This document shows, one piece after another, positions 16,973-25,361 of a stretch of DNA of 64,000 bases. The position numbers and the translations under genes were made by a program. Within the stretch, counting starts at the first letter, position 1, and each line of letters begins with the position of its first letter. This stretch comes from Streptomyces sp. NBC_01217 (GTDB taxonomy: Bacteria > Actinomycetota > Actinomycetes > Streptomycetales > Streptomycetaceae), in assembly GCF_035994185.1 (NCBI RefSeq), contig NZ_CP108538.1, positions 5,619,501 through 5,683,500 on the forward strand. The letters are read 5' to 3'. The notes under the pieces were generated by a model that saw only the letters and a program-made list of their open reading frames with translations, was not told the DNA's origin and ran no database searches.

Positions 16973-17935
16973 TCAGTCCACCGTCACGTAATCGGGGCCG
17001 GAGTAACGGCCGGTGCTGAGCTTCTGGCGCTGCATCAGCAGATCGTTCAGCAGGCTGGAGGCGCCGAAGCGGAACCAGTGGTTGTCCAGCCAGTCCTCGC
17101 CCGCGGTCTCGTTCACCAGCACGAGGAACTTGATCGCGTCCTTGGAGGTGCGGATGCCACCGGCCGGCTTCACACCGATCTGTACGCCGGTCTGCTGCCG
17201 GAAGTCGCGCACGGCCTCCAGCATCAGCAGGGTGTTCGCGGGCGTGGCGTTCGTGCCGACCTTGCCGGTCGACGTCTTGATGAAGTCCGCGCCCGCCAGC
17301 ATGCCGAGCCAGGAGGCGCGGCGGATGTTGTCGTACGTGGACAGCTCGCCGGTCTCGAAGATGACCTTGAGGCGGGCGTCGGTGCCATCGGCACGGGCGC
17401 ACTCGGCCTTCACGGCGAGGATCTCCTCGTACACCTTGAGATAGCGGCCGGAGAGGAAGGCGCCCCGGTCGATCACCATGTCGATCTCGTCGGCCCCGGC
17501 GGCCACGGCGTCGCGGACGTCCGCGAGCTTGATGTCGAGCGCGGCGCGGCCGGCGGGGAAGGCCGTCGCCACGGACGCCACCTTCACGCCGGAACCGGCC
17601 AGCGCGGCGACGGCGGTCGCCGCCATGTCGGGATAGACGCAGACCGCGGCGGTGCGCGGGGTCGTGCGGTCGGTCGGGTCGGGATTGACGGCCTTGGCGG
17701 CGAGAGCCCGGACCTTGCCCGGGGTGTCCGCGCCTTCCAGCGTCGTCAGGTCGATCATCGAGATGGCCAGGTCGATGGCGTAGGCCTTGGCCGTCGTCTT
17801 GATCGAACGGGTACCGAGGGACGCGGCGCGCGCTTCGAGGCCGACGGCGTCGACGCCGGGCAGCCCGTGCAGGAAGCGGCGCAGCGCACTGTCGGACGCG
17901 GTCGCGTCGGAGAATGCCGGAGCAGTGGTGGGCAT
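16973..17935 (-). CDS. deoC: Deoxyribose-phosphate aldolase
   Basis: A 320-residue class I aldolase that cleaves 2-deoxyribose-5-phosphate to glyceraldehyde-3-phosphate and acetaldehyde. Motifs: AVCVYPDMAATAV, VKVASVATAFPAG, GADEIDMVIDRGAFLSG, LKVIFETGELS, the Schiff-base Lys in ADFIKTSTGK, and the phosphate-binding GVKPAGGIRT. It is longer than E. coli DeoC (about 259) by an N-terminal extension, as is usual in the larger actinobacterial form. It heads an operon with two ALDH-family genes. Its promoter carries the CTACGCGCGTAG operator. Confidence 0.94.
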   Translation of the reverse strand: MPTTAPAFSDATASDSALRRFLHGLPGVDAVGLEARAASLGTRSIKTTAKAYAIDLAISMIDLTTLEGADTPGKVRALAAKAVNPDPTDRTTPRTAAVCVYPDMAATAVAALAGSGVKVASVATAFPAGRAALDIKLADVRDAVAAGADEIDMVIDRGAFLSGRYLKVYEEILAVKAECARADGTDARLKVIFETGELSTYDNIRRASWLGMLAGADFIKTSTGKVGTNATPANTLLMLEAVRDFRQQTGVQIGVKPAGGIRTSKDAIKFLVLVNETAGEDWLDNHWFRFGASSLLNDLLMQRQKLSTGRYSGPDYVTVD

Positions 17936-17941
17936 GGTCAC

Positions 17942-17978
17942 CAGAGGAGCATATCTACGCGCGTAGCGACCTGTACAG
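17942..17978 (-). promoter_or_regulatory. deoC promoter with nucleoside operator CTACGCGCGTAG
   Basis: On the minus strand TGTACA is followed by an 18-bp spacer and TATGCT, upstream of ATG 17935. The perfect palindrome CTACGCGCGTAG (17955-17966) lies inside the spacer, as in the add promoter. Confidence 0.6.
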
Positions 17979-18071
17979 GGGGCCCGCCCATCCGTGCGTC
18001 GCACAGTACCGGGACGCCGGCCGGGGCGGCCGCCCCGGCGCCCCTTGCGCACGTCAGGCAGAATCGGGCCC

Positions 18072-18755
18072 ATGACGAGCCCCACACCACCCGCCGAGCC
18101 GACCTACGCCGACCGGACCTTCCGGTCGTCCGCCGGGATCGTCGGGGGTGTCCTGCTGCTTCTTCTCATCTGCTGGATCGGCGGGGACGCCTTGTTCCGG
18201 GGCCACGGCCGGGTGCCGTGGCAGGCGCTGGCCGGGCTGCTGACCACGGTGCCGCTGGTCGTCGCGTTCACGCTGCGGCCCGTCGTCCTCGCCAACGAGC
18301 AGCGCATCAAGATCCGTAACCCGTTCCGGACGATCACCATGCCGTGGACCGCGGTCGCGGATCTGCGGGCCGGGTATTCGAGCGAGCTGTTCACCGAGGA
18401 CGGCACCAAGTACCAGCTGTGGGCGGTACCGGTGTCGCTGCGGCAGCGGAAGAGGGCGGCCAGGCAGCAGTCCCGGCAGTCGCTGGACGACCCGTACGGC
18501 CGGACCTCCGTGCATGCCGACGTACGCGACAGCAAGTCCCGGAAGGCGACGGCAGACCAGGCGGTGGAGGACCTGCGGACGATGGCGGAAGGGGCGAAGA
18601 CGGCGGCGGCCGCGTCCGCGAAGTCCTCGCAGGCTTCTTCCGCTTCCGCTTCCGCTTCGGCGGCTTCTTCGGTCTCGGTGCGCTGGGCGTACGAGGTGAT
18701 CGCACCGGCAGTGGTGGGCGCGGTGCTGCTGGTCGTGCTGTACGCGACCGGCTGA
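18072..18755 (+). CDS. PH-domain membrane protein
   Basis: A 227-residue protein with two N-terminal membrane helices (SAGIVGGVLLLLLICWIGGD; ALAGLLTTVPLVVAFTL), a bacterial PH-like domain (LANEQRIKIRNPFRTITMPW, AVADLRAGYSSELFTEDG, KYQLWAVPVSLRQRK) and a C-terminal helix (VIAPAVVGAVLLVVLYATG). A Ser/Ala-rich low-complexity linker (SSQASSASASASAASS) precedes the last helix. CAGAAT 7 nt before ATG suggests a leaderless mRNA. It is divergent from deoC. Function unknown. Confidence 0.8.
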   Translation: MTSPTPPAEPTYADRTFRSSAGIVGGVLLLLLICWIGGDALFRGHGRVPWQALAGLLTTVPLVVAFTLRPVVLANEQRIKIRNPFRTITMPWTAVADLRAGYSSELFTEDGTKYQLWAVPVSLRQRKRAARQQSRQSLDDPYGRTSVHADVRDSKSRKATADQAVEDLRTMAEGAKTAAAASAKSSQASSASASASAASSVSVRWAYEVIAPAVVGAVLLVVLYATG

Positions 18756-18777
18756 GGCGGGGCGCCCCGCCTCGGCG

Positions 18778-19566
18778 TCAGCCGCGTTCGAAGCAGTGCG
18801 ACCGGCCGACGACCGAGAAGCCGCGGCGCTCGTACCAGTGGCGCGGCCAGTCGGCCGCATCGGCGATCAGGAACCTCGTACCGCAGTCCGCGTCGGCGGC
18901 CAGGCGCAGGGCGGTGGCCAGGACGGCGTCCGCGTGGCCGCGCCCGAGACGGGCCTGTGAGGTGACCAGGTCCTCGATCTGGGCGATGCCCGTCGCGGGC
19001 TCCAGATAGAGGTCGGCCCATGAGGCGACCTCGCCCTCCTGCGTACGGGCACCGATGAAGTGCACGATGTCGGCGCCCCGGCGGCGGGCCTCGCGCCTCT
19101 CGACCAGGTGGCGTATCACCTCGCCGTCGGCGTCCGGAAGGAAGTCCTGCCAGCGCCGGGTGAGCGGAAGCCGGATCGCGTCGAGGTCCACCACCTCCCC
19201 GTGGCCACCGGCCGGTACCGGGCCCGTGTGCAGCATGACCAGTTCGACGGAGTGGGCGTAACCGGCCCGGATCAGCGGACCGGCACACGCCGTCCCGGTC
19301 TCGTCGTCGAGGACGTGGATCAGCCGGTGCGGCAGATGCCCCAGTGCCTCGTCCGCGAGGGCGGGCAGGGCCTCGGCGTCGACGGCCCGGTCGATGAGGA
19401 GCCCGTTGTTCGCGCGGGAGTGGGCGAAGGCGTCGTCGTACACGGCGAATCCGCCCGGGAGTTCGACGGTGCGCGCGGCCTGGCGGCGGGCGAAGCCCGA
19501 CAGGAAGGCGATGATCCGCCGGAGTTCCGGGCGCGGCGCGGTCGGTGGGGTCGGCAGGGTCGGCAT
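18778..19566 (-). CDS. GNAT-family acetyltransferase
   Basis: A 262-residue protein. The C-terminal half has the GNAT core: ASWADLYLEPATGIAQIEDL followed by the acetyl-CoA loop SQARLGRGHADAVLATAL (R/Q-x-x-G-x-G/A pattern), then TRFLIADAADWPRHWYERRGF, the usual last strand and helix. The N-terminal half is less conserved. Substrate unknown. It is convergent with the PH-domain gene with only 22 bp between stops. Confidence 0.8.
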   Translation of the reverse strand: MPTLPTPPTAPRPELRRIIAFLSGFARRQAARTVELPGGFAVYDDAFAHSRANNGLLIDRAVDAEALPALADEALGHLPHRLIHVLDDETGTACAGPLIRAGYAHSVELVMLHTGPVPAGGHGEVVDLDAIRLPLTRRWQDFLPDADGEVIRHLVERREARRRGADIVHFIGARTQEGEVASWADLYLEPATGIAQIEDLVTSQARLGRGHADAVLATALRLAADADCGTRFLIADAADWPRHWYERRGFSVVGRSHCFERG

Positions 19567-19634
19567 GGGGGGAGCCTAGGCAGCCGTCGGCCCCGTCCGC
19601 CTCCGAATTGAGCGAGGGGGCCGAGCGATTCGGG

Positions 19635-20234
19635 TCACCCCTCGGCGACCGGCCGGTAGGTGCACACATTGACGCCCGCGCCGCTGGTGACCGTCGATAC
19701 CAGCTCAAGCGTGTGCAGGGCACCGTCCGCAGGGAAGATCGACTTACCGCCGCCGAGGAGCACCGGCATGATCATCAGCCGCAGCTCGTCGACCAGTCCC
19801 TCGCTCAGGAGGGTGCGCGCGAGCGTGGGGCTCCCCATGACGAGCAGGTCGCCGCCGTCGGACGCGCGCAGCTCGCGGATGCGGGCGAAGGCCTTGTCGC
19901 CGCCGGGGACGAGGGTGGTGTTGGCCCAGGCCGGCTCGGAGTCGCCGAGCGTGTCCGAGACGACGTACTTCGGGATGGCGTTCATCCGGTCGGCGAACGG
20001 GTCCCCGGCCCGCTCGGGCCACGCTGCGGCCATCGTCTGCCACGTACGACGGCCGAACAGCAGCGCCTCGGCCCTGGACAGCGCGTCGTCGAAGGTGGCG
20101 CCGACCACCTCCGGGTCGAAGAACGGGTGCGACCAGCCGCCGTGGGCGAAGCCGCCGTCGGTGTCCTCTTCGGGGCCGCCCGGCGCCTGCACGACGCCGT
20201 CCAGGCTGATGAATTCAGTGATCACGATGCGCAT
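19635..20234 (-). CDS. Dihydrofolate reductase-fold (RibD C-terminal-like) protein
   Basis: A 199-residue NADPH-type reductase fold: [85 protein letters not shown]. This is the YwjB/YyaP-like stand-alone group, which is not a demonstrated DHFR. Its start overlaps the end of the upstream acetyltransferase gene by 13 bp, so the two are co-transcribed. Substrate unknown. Confidence 0.88.
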   Translation of the reverse strand: MRIVITEFISLDGVVQAPGGPEEDTDGGFAHGGWSHPFFDPEVVGATFDDALSRAEALLFGRRTWQTMAAAWPERAGDPFADRMNAIPKYVVSDTLGDSEPAWANTTLVPGGDKAFARIRELRASDGGDLLVMGSPTLARTLLSEGLVDELRLMIMPVLLGGGKSIFPADGALHTLELVSTVTSGAGVNVCTYRPVAEG

Positions 20235-20971
20235 GGGGACTCTCCCTCTTTCTCACTCGGGGTGTACGGCAATGAAGACTGCCGTACGGCCCCGAACTCA
20301 TCGCCCCGAACGCATCGCGCGGACTCGATCACCTGTGACCGACGGCGATCCGGGTTCGCCGCCACCCGCTCCTCCAGCCGCGACCGGCAGTCCGGCCACT
20401 CCGTGTCGATGATCGAGAAGATCGCGGTGTCACGGAGCCGCCCGTCCTCGCCGGGCACCCACGACCGGGACGAGTTCCGCAGTACGCCCTCGAACCGGGC
20501 GCCCACCGCCTCGATCGCGGCCCGCGAGCGGCTGTTGCGCGCGTCCGTCTTCAGGTCGACGCGCGCCACGCCCCAGGTCTCGAACGCGTGCCGGAACAGC
20601 AGGAGCTTGGCCTCGGGGTTCAGCCCCGTGCCCTGGGCCGACCTCGCGAGCCAGGTGAAACCGACCTCGATCGCGCACAGGCCGTCGTCCCCCGTCGGCC
20701 ACGGCCGTGGATCCCAGTAGGACGTGGCCCCGACCGCCCGCCCCGACGCCCTGTCCACCTGTGCGTACGGCGCGAGCTGACCGGCGGCGGCGCGGGCGAG
20801 CTGGGTGTCGATGTACCGGCCGACCTCGGCCGCCGTGGGTACCCAGGTGAACCGGAAGCTGCTCCGGTCCTCCTGCGCCGCCACGGCCAGGTCCGCCGCG
20901 TGGCGGTGGTCCAGCGGCTCCAGACGCACGAGTGCGCCTTCGAGGACCGGCCCGGCAAGCGTGAAACTCAT
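20222..20971 (-). CDS. RimJ/RimL-like GNAT acetyltransferase
   Basis: A 249-residue protein. Residues 1-185 are a RimL-type [57 protein letters not shown] (acetyl-CoA site), ALVDLKTD-like [20 protein letters not shown] and [12 protein letters not shown]. The tail of about 50 residues after the domain is Arg/Ser-rich and unlike GNATs. It overlaps the DHFR-like gene, so the last residues may have been added by loss of an earlier stop. Substrate unknown. Confidence 0.85.
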   Translation of the reverse strand: MSFTLAGPVLEGALVRLEPLDHRHAADLAVAAQEDRSSFRFTWVPTAAEVGRYIDTQLARAAAGQLAPYAQVDRASGRAVGATSYWDPRPWPTGDDGLCAIEVGFTWLARSAQGTGLNPEAKLLLFRHAFETWGVARVDLKTDARNSRSRAAIEAVGARFEGVLRNSSRSWVPGEDGRLRDTAIFSIIDTEWPDCRSRLEERVAANPDRRRSQVIESARCVRGDEFGAVRQSSLPYTPSEKEGESPCAS

Positions 20972-21142
20972 CGATCGTCACTCCATGCGCATCCGATTCC
21001 GCCTTTGATTCGTCGCCAGCGTTCCAGAGTCATCGCGTCGTGTCGTGCGAATTCGGCGGTCGCTCGGCCCCGTCGAATCCCGGTCCGGCCGAGGGCGGGC
21101 AGGTGTTCGCCCACGACCGGGACCGCGAACACGGCCGGGCCC

Positions 21143-21970
21143 TCAGCCCAGGAACGCCGCAGTGGCCGCCGTGAACCGGTCGGCGTCGTCGAGCCAGGGG
21201 TAGTGGCCCGCCCCCGGCTGCACCACGAGCGTGGCGTCGGGGAACAGTCCCGCGAACTCGGCCGCCGACCGGGGCGGGCTGTTCAGGTCGAACTCCCCGG
21301 CGAGCAGGAGGACGGGGGCCTCGAAGGCGGCGAGCGCCGCACGCGTGATCTCCGGGGTGAAGGCGCCCTCGGCCGCGAAGAGGGCGACGGCTTGCTCGTT
21401 GTCCGGCTGACCGGCCGCATGGTGCTTTTGCGCCGCGGCGTCCCAGCGGCCGTAGAAGAAGGGGCTGATGGCCTCCCAGTCGCTGCCGGCGCCCCCGGTG
21501 ATCGCCTCCAGGGCGGCGAACGCCGCCGGGAACCACGGTTCGTCCTTCCGGAGCCGCGCGAGCTCGCGCCGTGTCTCGCCGGTGATCTCCATGCCGACGG
21601 CTCGGGTGCCGGGGCCGATCAGGGCGAGCTTGCCGACGTTCTCCGGATGCCGGGCCGCGTACTGCGCCGCGATGTTCGCACCGGCCGAGTGGCCGAGCAG
21701 ATCCGTCCGGGGGAGTCCGAGGTGTGCGCGGAGCGCCTCGACGTCGTCCACGAGGCGGTCGCAACGGTAGGAGGAGGGGTCCTCGGGCCTCGCGGACCGC
21801 CCGGTGCCGCGCAGGTCCGGGACGATCAGCCGGCGGTGCGCGGACAGGCCGCCGAGGTCGCCGAGATAGCGGGAGTCCGTCGGGCCTCCCGGGATGCAGA
21901 CGAGCGGGTCGCCGTCCCCGAGTACGCGGTAGGCGAGCCGGGTTCCGTCAGGTGCCAAGAAGGTGGGCAT
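21143..21970 (-). CDS. Alpha/beta hydrolase (proline iminopeptidase-like)
   Basis: A 275-residue hydrolase with an intact triad pattern: oxyanion loop CIPGGPTDSRYLGDLGGL, LIVPDLRGTGRSARPED, nucleophile elbow LLGHSAGANIAAQYA (Ser), acid strand VLLLAGEFDLN and His loop PGAGHYPWLDD. HGGP/RGxGxS-type motifs resemble prolyl iminopeptidases or lactonases. Start ATG 21970 keeps the 28-bp palindrome in the promoter; ATG 21991 would put it in the start. It is divergent from an HTH gene, its likely regulator. Confidence 0.87.
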   Translation of the reverse strand: MPTFLAPDGTRLAYRVLGDGDPLVCIPGGPTDSRYLGDLGGLSAHRRLIVPDLRGTGRSARPEDPSSYRCDRLVDDVEALRAHLGLPRTDLLGHSAGANIAAQYAARHPENVGKLALIGPGTRAVGMEITGETRRELARLRKDEPWFPAAFAALEAITGGAGSDWEAISPFFYGRWDAAAQKHHAAGQPDNEQAVALFAAEGAFTPEITRAALAAFEAPVLLLAGEFDLNSPPRSAAEFAGLFPDATLVVQPGAGHYPWLDDADRFTAATAAFLG

Positions 21971-21988
21971 GACGCGGATCCTGTCAGT

Positions 21989-22016
21989 CATAACCAGGTT
22001 GTACAACCCGGTTATG
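21989..22016. promoter_or_regulatory. 28-bp near-perfect palindrome, operator between hydrolase and HTH gene
   Basis: CATAACC(A/G)GGTTGT forms both arms around the centre; only one base pair of the 14 does not match. A further ATAACC half-site lies at 22039-22044 inside the HTH promoter. On the minus strand TTGTAC, 17 bp and CAGGAT could be the hydrolase promoter, overlapping the palindrome. Confidence 0.7.
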
Positions 22017-22049
22017 AAGCGGCGTGGGCCCCGGGTATATAACCGAGTC

Positions 22050-22664
22050 ATGACAGGTGAGGAGAGCAAGCCCCCGATCCCCGGGGCGCTGACCGAGGAA
22101 CAGGCCGAGCGGATGCTCGCCGGCATGAACGAGGTCATCCGCGCAGGCGAGGAGATGCGGAAGCTGCGCGCCGAAATGATCCAGCTGTTCGCCGGCTTCG
22201 GCTGGACACAGGACAGGATCGCCCGCCTCGCGGACATGAGTCAGCCCGCCGTGTCCAAGCAGATGGCGAAGGGCGGGACCGGTGACCGGCCGCCTCCGAT
22301 GGACCTCTCCCACGACCAGTGGGACACCCCATGGCTCGAAGGACGCCTGTGGGGCCTCGCCGAGGAGATCTCCGAGACCCTGGACGACACCGCCCGCTGC
22401 ACCCGCCATGTCGATGCCATCGCCCGGGGAAAGAAGCGCTTCACGCCCCAGAACGTCGACGAGCTGCGGCGCCTCGTCGAAGCGGACCTGATGCTGCGGC
22501 GGACACAACTGCCAGGCAGCTACCGCGACGCGTACGACGAGATCAGCCGCGGCCTGGACGTCCCCCCGAAGACACCCCCCACGCTCCCCGCGACCGCCTC
22601 GGCCTCGGTGCGCAGGGCTCTCGCTCACCGGATCCAGCGCGACCGGCTCAGCGGCGAGGCGTAG
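22050..22664 (+). CDS. Helix-turn-helix regulator of unknown family
   Basis: A 204-residue protein. A helical leader (LTEEQAERMLAGMNEVIRAG) precedes a sigma-70-region-4/MarR-like HTH at about 45-72 (LFAGFGWTQDRIARLADMSQ, PAVSKQMAKG). The rest is helical with no recognised ligand domain. TATAAC (22038-22043) lies 6 nt before ATG 22050, with no ribosome site, so a leaderless mRNA is likely. The big palindrome upstream is the obvious candidate operator for autoregulation and for control of the divergent hydrolase. Confidence 0.75.
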   Translation: MTGEESKPPIPGALTEEQAERMLAGMNEVIRAGEEMRKLRAEMIQLFAGFGWTQDRIARLADMSQPAVSKQMAKGGTGDRPPPMDLSHDQWDTPWLEGRLWGLAEEISETLDDTARCTRHVDAIARGKKRFTPQNVDELRRLVEADLMLRRTQLPGSYRDAYDEISRGLDVPPKTPPTLPATASASVRRALAHRIQRDRLSGEA

Positions 22665-22710
22665 TCCCTGGTCCCGGGTGCGCAGGCCGGTGGGCCGGAG
22701 CCTGTCCGGA

Positions 22711-23754
22711 TCACCGGTCGGCCGGTGGAGTGGGAGGTGGTGCGGCGGGCGCTGCGGCGCGCGGGTCTCCGGGCAGGGGCTGAGCCCCGTACCGGTCGGC
22801 GAGTTCGCGGACGGTCGCCGCGAGGCGGGCTCGCAGCTCGGGTGGTTCGAGGACCTCCACGTCGGTGCCCAGGCCCAGGAACTCGCCGTGGGCGTGGTCG
22901 AGGGACTCGATGGGCACGGCCGCTCTGGTCCAGCCGTCCGCTTCCACCGCCCCGCCGTCCGTGACCGCACGGTCGGCCGCGTGGCCCAGGTGTTCGCGGA
23001 CCCGGGCGACACCGTGCGGCGACAGCCGCACCACCGCCTGCGCCGTGTGCAGCCGGGCGTGGAAGTCGGTGAGCCGCTCATGCCAGTGGGCAGCCAGGTC
23101 GAAGCCCGCGGGTGACTCGAACCGCTCGTCCAGGGACCGTAGTTCGAGGATCTGGTCGACGCGGTACGTACGCGCGCCACCACCGCCCCCGGCGGCGACC
23201 AGGTACCAGCGGCCGGCCTTGAGTACCAGCCCGTATGGCTCCAGCCGCCGTTCGACCTCGGTGGGCGCCTTCCACCGGCGGTAGCGGACCCACACCGCGT
23301 GCCGGTCCCAGACCGCGGCGGCGACGGCCGCCAGATGCGGTGTCTCGTCCACTCCGCCGTACCAGCTGGGTGCGTCGAGGTGGAAGCGCTCCTGGATCCG
23401 CCCGGCCTGCTCCCGCAGCTGCGCCGGAAGGGCGGCCCGCAGTTTGAGCTGGGCGGCGGCCAGCACCTCGCCGAGACCCAACTCGGCCGCCGGGCCGGGC
23501 AGTCCGGCCAGGAAGGCGGCCTGCGCCTCATCGGCCGTGAGCCCCGTCAGCCGGGTGCGGTACCCGTCGAGCAGCTGGTAGCCGCCGCCGTGCCCGGCAT
23601 CCCCGTACAGCGGAATGCCTGCCGTGGCGAGCGCCTCGACGTCCCGGTAGACCGTCCGGACCGAGACCTCCAGCTCGGCGGCGAGCTGATGTGCCGTCAT
23701 CCGCCCCCGGCTCTGCAGGAGCAGGAGCAGCGAGATCAGTCGGCCGGCGCGCAT
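22711..23754 (-). CDS. HTH-WYL transcriptional regulator (YafY-like)
   Basis: A 347-residue regulator. The N-terminal HTH_11 is at 1-60 ([40 protein letters not shown]), followed by the WYL domain ([54 protein letters not shown]) and a WCX C-terminal extension ([20 protein letters not shown]). The [14 protein letters not shown] strand holds the WYL core. The tail is Pro-rich. It is divergent from the 23811-24715 pair, with an inverted repeat between them. Ligand unknown. Confidence 0.92.
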   Translation of the reverse strand: MRAGRLISLLLLLQSRGRMTAHQLAAELEVSVRTVYRDVEALATAGIPLYGDAGHGGGYQLLDGYRTRLTGLTADEAQAAFLAGLPGPAAELGLGEVLAAAQLKLRAALPAQLREQAGRIQERFHLDAPSWYGGVDETPHLAAVAAAVWDRHAVWVRYRRWKAPTEVERRLEPYGLVLKAGRWYLVAAGGGGGARTYRVDQILELRSLDERFESPAGFDLAAHWHERLTDFHARLHTAQAVVRLSPHGVARVREHLGHAADRAVTDGGAVEADGWTRAAVPIESLDHAHGEFLGLGTDVEVLEPPELRARLAATVRELADRYGAQPLPGDPRAAAPAAPPPTPPADR

Positions 23755-23766
23755 GGCCGCCAGTAT

Positions 23767-23789
23767 CCACTGACAGGAGGTGGCAGTGG
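23767..23789. promoter_or_regulatory. Inverted repeat, candidate WYL-regulator operator
   Basis: CCACTGACA and TGGCAGTGG are 9-nt arms with one mismatch around GGAGG. The repeat lies between the WYL gene (start 23754) and the divergent gene (start 23811). Confidence 0.55.
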
Positions 23790-23810
23790 ACCGGCTCTAG
23801 CCTCCGGGGC

Positions 23811-24116
23811 ATGAACGACTTCGCATTCCTTCACGGCTCCTGGAACGTGGCCAACCGCAGGCTGACCGAGCTTCTGGCCGGCAGTGACAGCTGGGAAGCG
23901 TTTCCCGGCCACGCCGTCATCCGCCCCCTGTTCGACGGGAGCGGCAGCATCGAGGACACCTATCGGGGCCGCCCGGTCCGGGTCCACTTCGTCTGGCAGC
24001 CGCTGACGGCCGACTCGGCCCGCTGGGAGCGGGATTTCTCGGCGGACGGCGGGCGGAGCTGGGAACTCAACAGGGTCATGGAGCTCAGCCGGGACCGGTC
24101 GCAGGGCGCCTCGTGA
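23811..24116 (+). CDS. Small DUF1579-like protein, apparently shortened
   Basis: A 101-residue protein. The start (DFAFLHGSWNVANRRLTELL) and end (VHFVWQPLTADSARWERDFS, GGRSWELNRVMELSR) match the two ends of a calycin/DUF1579-like family that, as I recall it, is about 160 residues in Streptomyces. The middle of the barrel seems missing, joined at about residues 45-55. TAGCCT lies 7 nt before ATG 23811, suggesting a leaderless start. Its stop overlaps the next gene as GTGA. It is probably controlled by the divergent WYL regulator. Function unknown. Confidence 0.65.
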   Translation: MNDFAFLHGSWNVANRRLTELLAGSDSWEAFPGHAVIRPLFDGSGSIEDTYRGRPVRVHFVWQPLTADSARWERDFSADGGRSWELNRVMELSRDRSQGAS

Positions 24117-24715
24117 CCATCGTCGAACTCCGGCAGTACACCCTCCGCCCGGGCGCCCGCGACACCCTGATCGAGCTCTTCGAGCGGGAGTTCGTGACCG
24201 GGCAGGAGGCCGTGGGCATCACCGTCGGCGGCCGGTTCCGGGATCTGGACGACCCGGACCGCTTCGTCTGGCTGCGCAGCTTCCCGGACATGGACGGGCG
24301 GGCGCGAGCGCTGCGGGCCTTCTACCACGGCCCCGTCTGGCAGGGGCACCGCGAGGCGGCCAACGCGACCATGCTGGACTCGGACGACGTACTCCTGCTG
24401 CGCGGACCGGGCTTCAGCGCCCCGGACGGCGCCGGGCCGGTCGTCGCGACCATCTGCCATCCCGTGGACGCCGACGCCTTCGCCGGCCACTTCGAGCAGC
24501 ATCTGCGCCCGGAACTCGCCGACAGAACACCGCCGTTGGCGGTGCACCGCACCGAGCACGCGGAGAACACGTTCCCCGCCCTGCCCGTGCGGACGGGTGA
24601 GGACGTCGTGCTGTGGTTCACCACGGGGGACACGGCGCCCCTGCCGGACCTCTCGGCGTACCTGAAGTCCGCGCCGCAGCAACTGCGTCTGGCGCCGGTG
24701 CCTCCACGCTCCTAG
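24113..24715 (+). CDS. NIPSNAP-family protein
   Basis: A 200-residue protein with two ferredoxin-like repeats. The first is a clear NIPSNAP module (IVELRQYTLRPGARDTLIEL, FVWLRSFPDMDGRARALRAF, YHGPVWQGHREAANATMLD); the second is more diverged (AFAGHFEQHLRPELADRTPP). GTG 24113 overlaps the previous stop (GTGA), so the pair forms an operon facing the WYL regulator. Members bind small ligands or act as monooxygenase-like proteins; no specific role can be given. Confidence 0.87.
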   Translation: MTIVELRQYTLRPGARDTLIELFEREFVTGQEAVGITVGGRFRDLDDPDRFVWLRSFPDMDGRARALRAFYHGPVWQGHREAANATMLDSDDVLLLRGPGFSAPDGAGPVVATICHPVDADAFAGHFEQHLRPELADRTPPLAVHRTEHAENTFPALPVRTGEDVVLWFTTGDTAPLPDLSAYLKSAPQQLRLAPVPPRS

Positions 24716-24919
24716 GGTCTGTCTCCGGAGAGCCTCGCGCGTGGAGCGGCAGCAACCGCGCCCGGCCGGTACGCCTTTGTGTATGCCGGGCGCCCTACGG
24801 GCAACTTCCGCGTGAAAGCCGACCATGTCGCCGGTTTCGGGTCCCACCGGTCACGTCCGTCTCCATAGATTGCGCTTGCTGCCCCGACTTCCGATACGGG
24901 CGGCGGGGGGTTGGGCGAG

Positions 24920-25300
24920 ATGACGGATGCCGGCGGTTCCGGCAGAGCGGACACGAGCGGCGCGCGCTGCCGGATCGACATCGACACGGACGGCGGATAC
25001 GGCTGGCGGCTGATCGCGCAGAACGGCCGCGTGGTCGCGGTCTCCGCGCTCTCGTACCGTGAACACGGCGACTGCCGTGCCGCGTTCGAGGAACTGTGCG
25101 CCGGGCAGCAGGGTCTGGCGGGCGGGGTGCAGCACACGCCGGAGGGCAACGGCTGGATGTGGTTGCTCCGGGACCGGGACGGGCGGGCCACCGCCGTATC
25201 GGCGCGGGCGTACGAACGGCACTCGACCTGCCGGGCCGCCTACGAACGGTTCCGGGCGCTGCTCGGCGAGATGGGGGGCGTCAGCGGAAGTTGCCCATAG
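24920..25300 (+). CDS. YegP-like (DUF1508) two-repeat protein
   Basis: A 126-residue protein with two matching repeats: GYGWRLIAQNGRVVAVSALS ... CRAAFEEL and GNGWMWLLRDRDGRATAVSA ... CRAAYERF. This fits the YegP/DUF1508 plan of tandem beta-beta-alpha units, whose role is unknown. Each repeat also has a Cys before the helix (GDCRAAF, STCRAAY). ATG 24920 is preferred; TTG 24911 is in frame. It ends just before the pst-like cluster and is not obviously part of it. Confidence 0.65.
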   Translation: MTDAGGSGRADTSGARCRIDIDTDGGYGWRLIAQNGRVVAVSALSYREHGDCRAAFEELCAGQQGLAGGVQHTPEGNGWMWLLRDRDGRATAVSARAYERHSTCRAAYERFRALLGEMGGVSGSCP

Positions 25301-25321
25301 GGCACACCTCATTCACATCGC
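25300..25321 (+). promoter_or_regulatory. Candidate PHO box (two 11-nt direct repeats)
   Basis: GGGCACACCTC and ATTCACATCGC repeat CACA with an exact 11-nt period, the geometry of Streptomyces PhoP boxes (consensus close to GTTCACC). The first unit fits poorly. The site lies 41 bp before the pstC start. Confidence 0.4.
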
Positions 25322-25361
25322 GGAGCGCGCATGTCCATGACGCACCGCCAGCGTCGACCGC

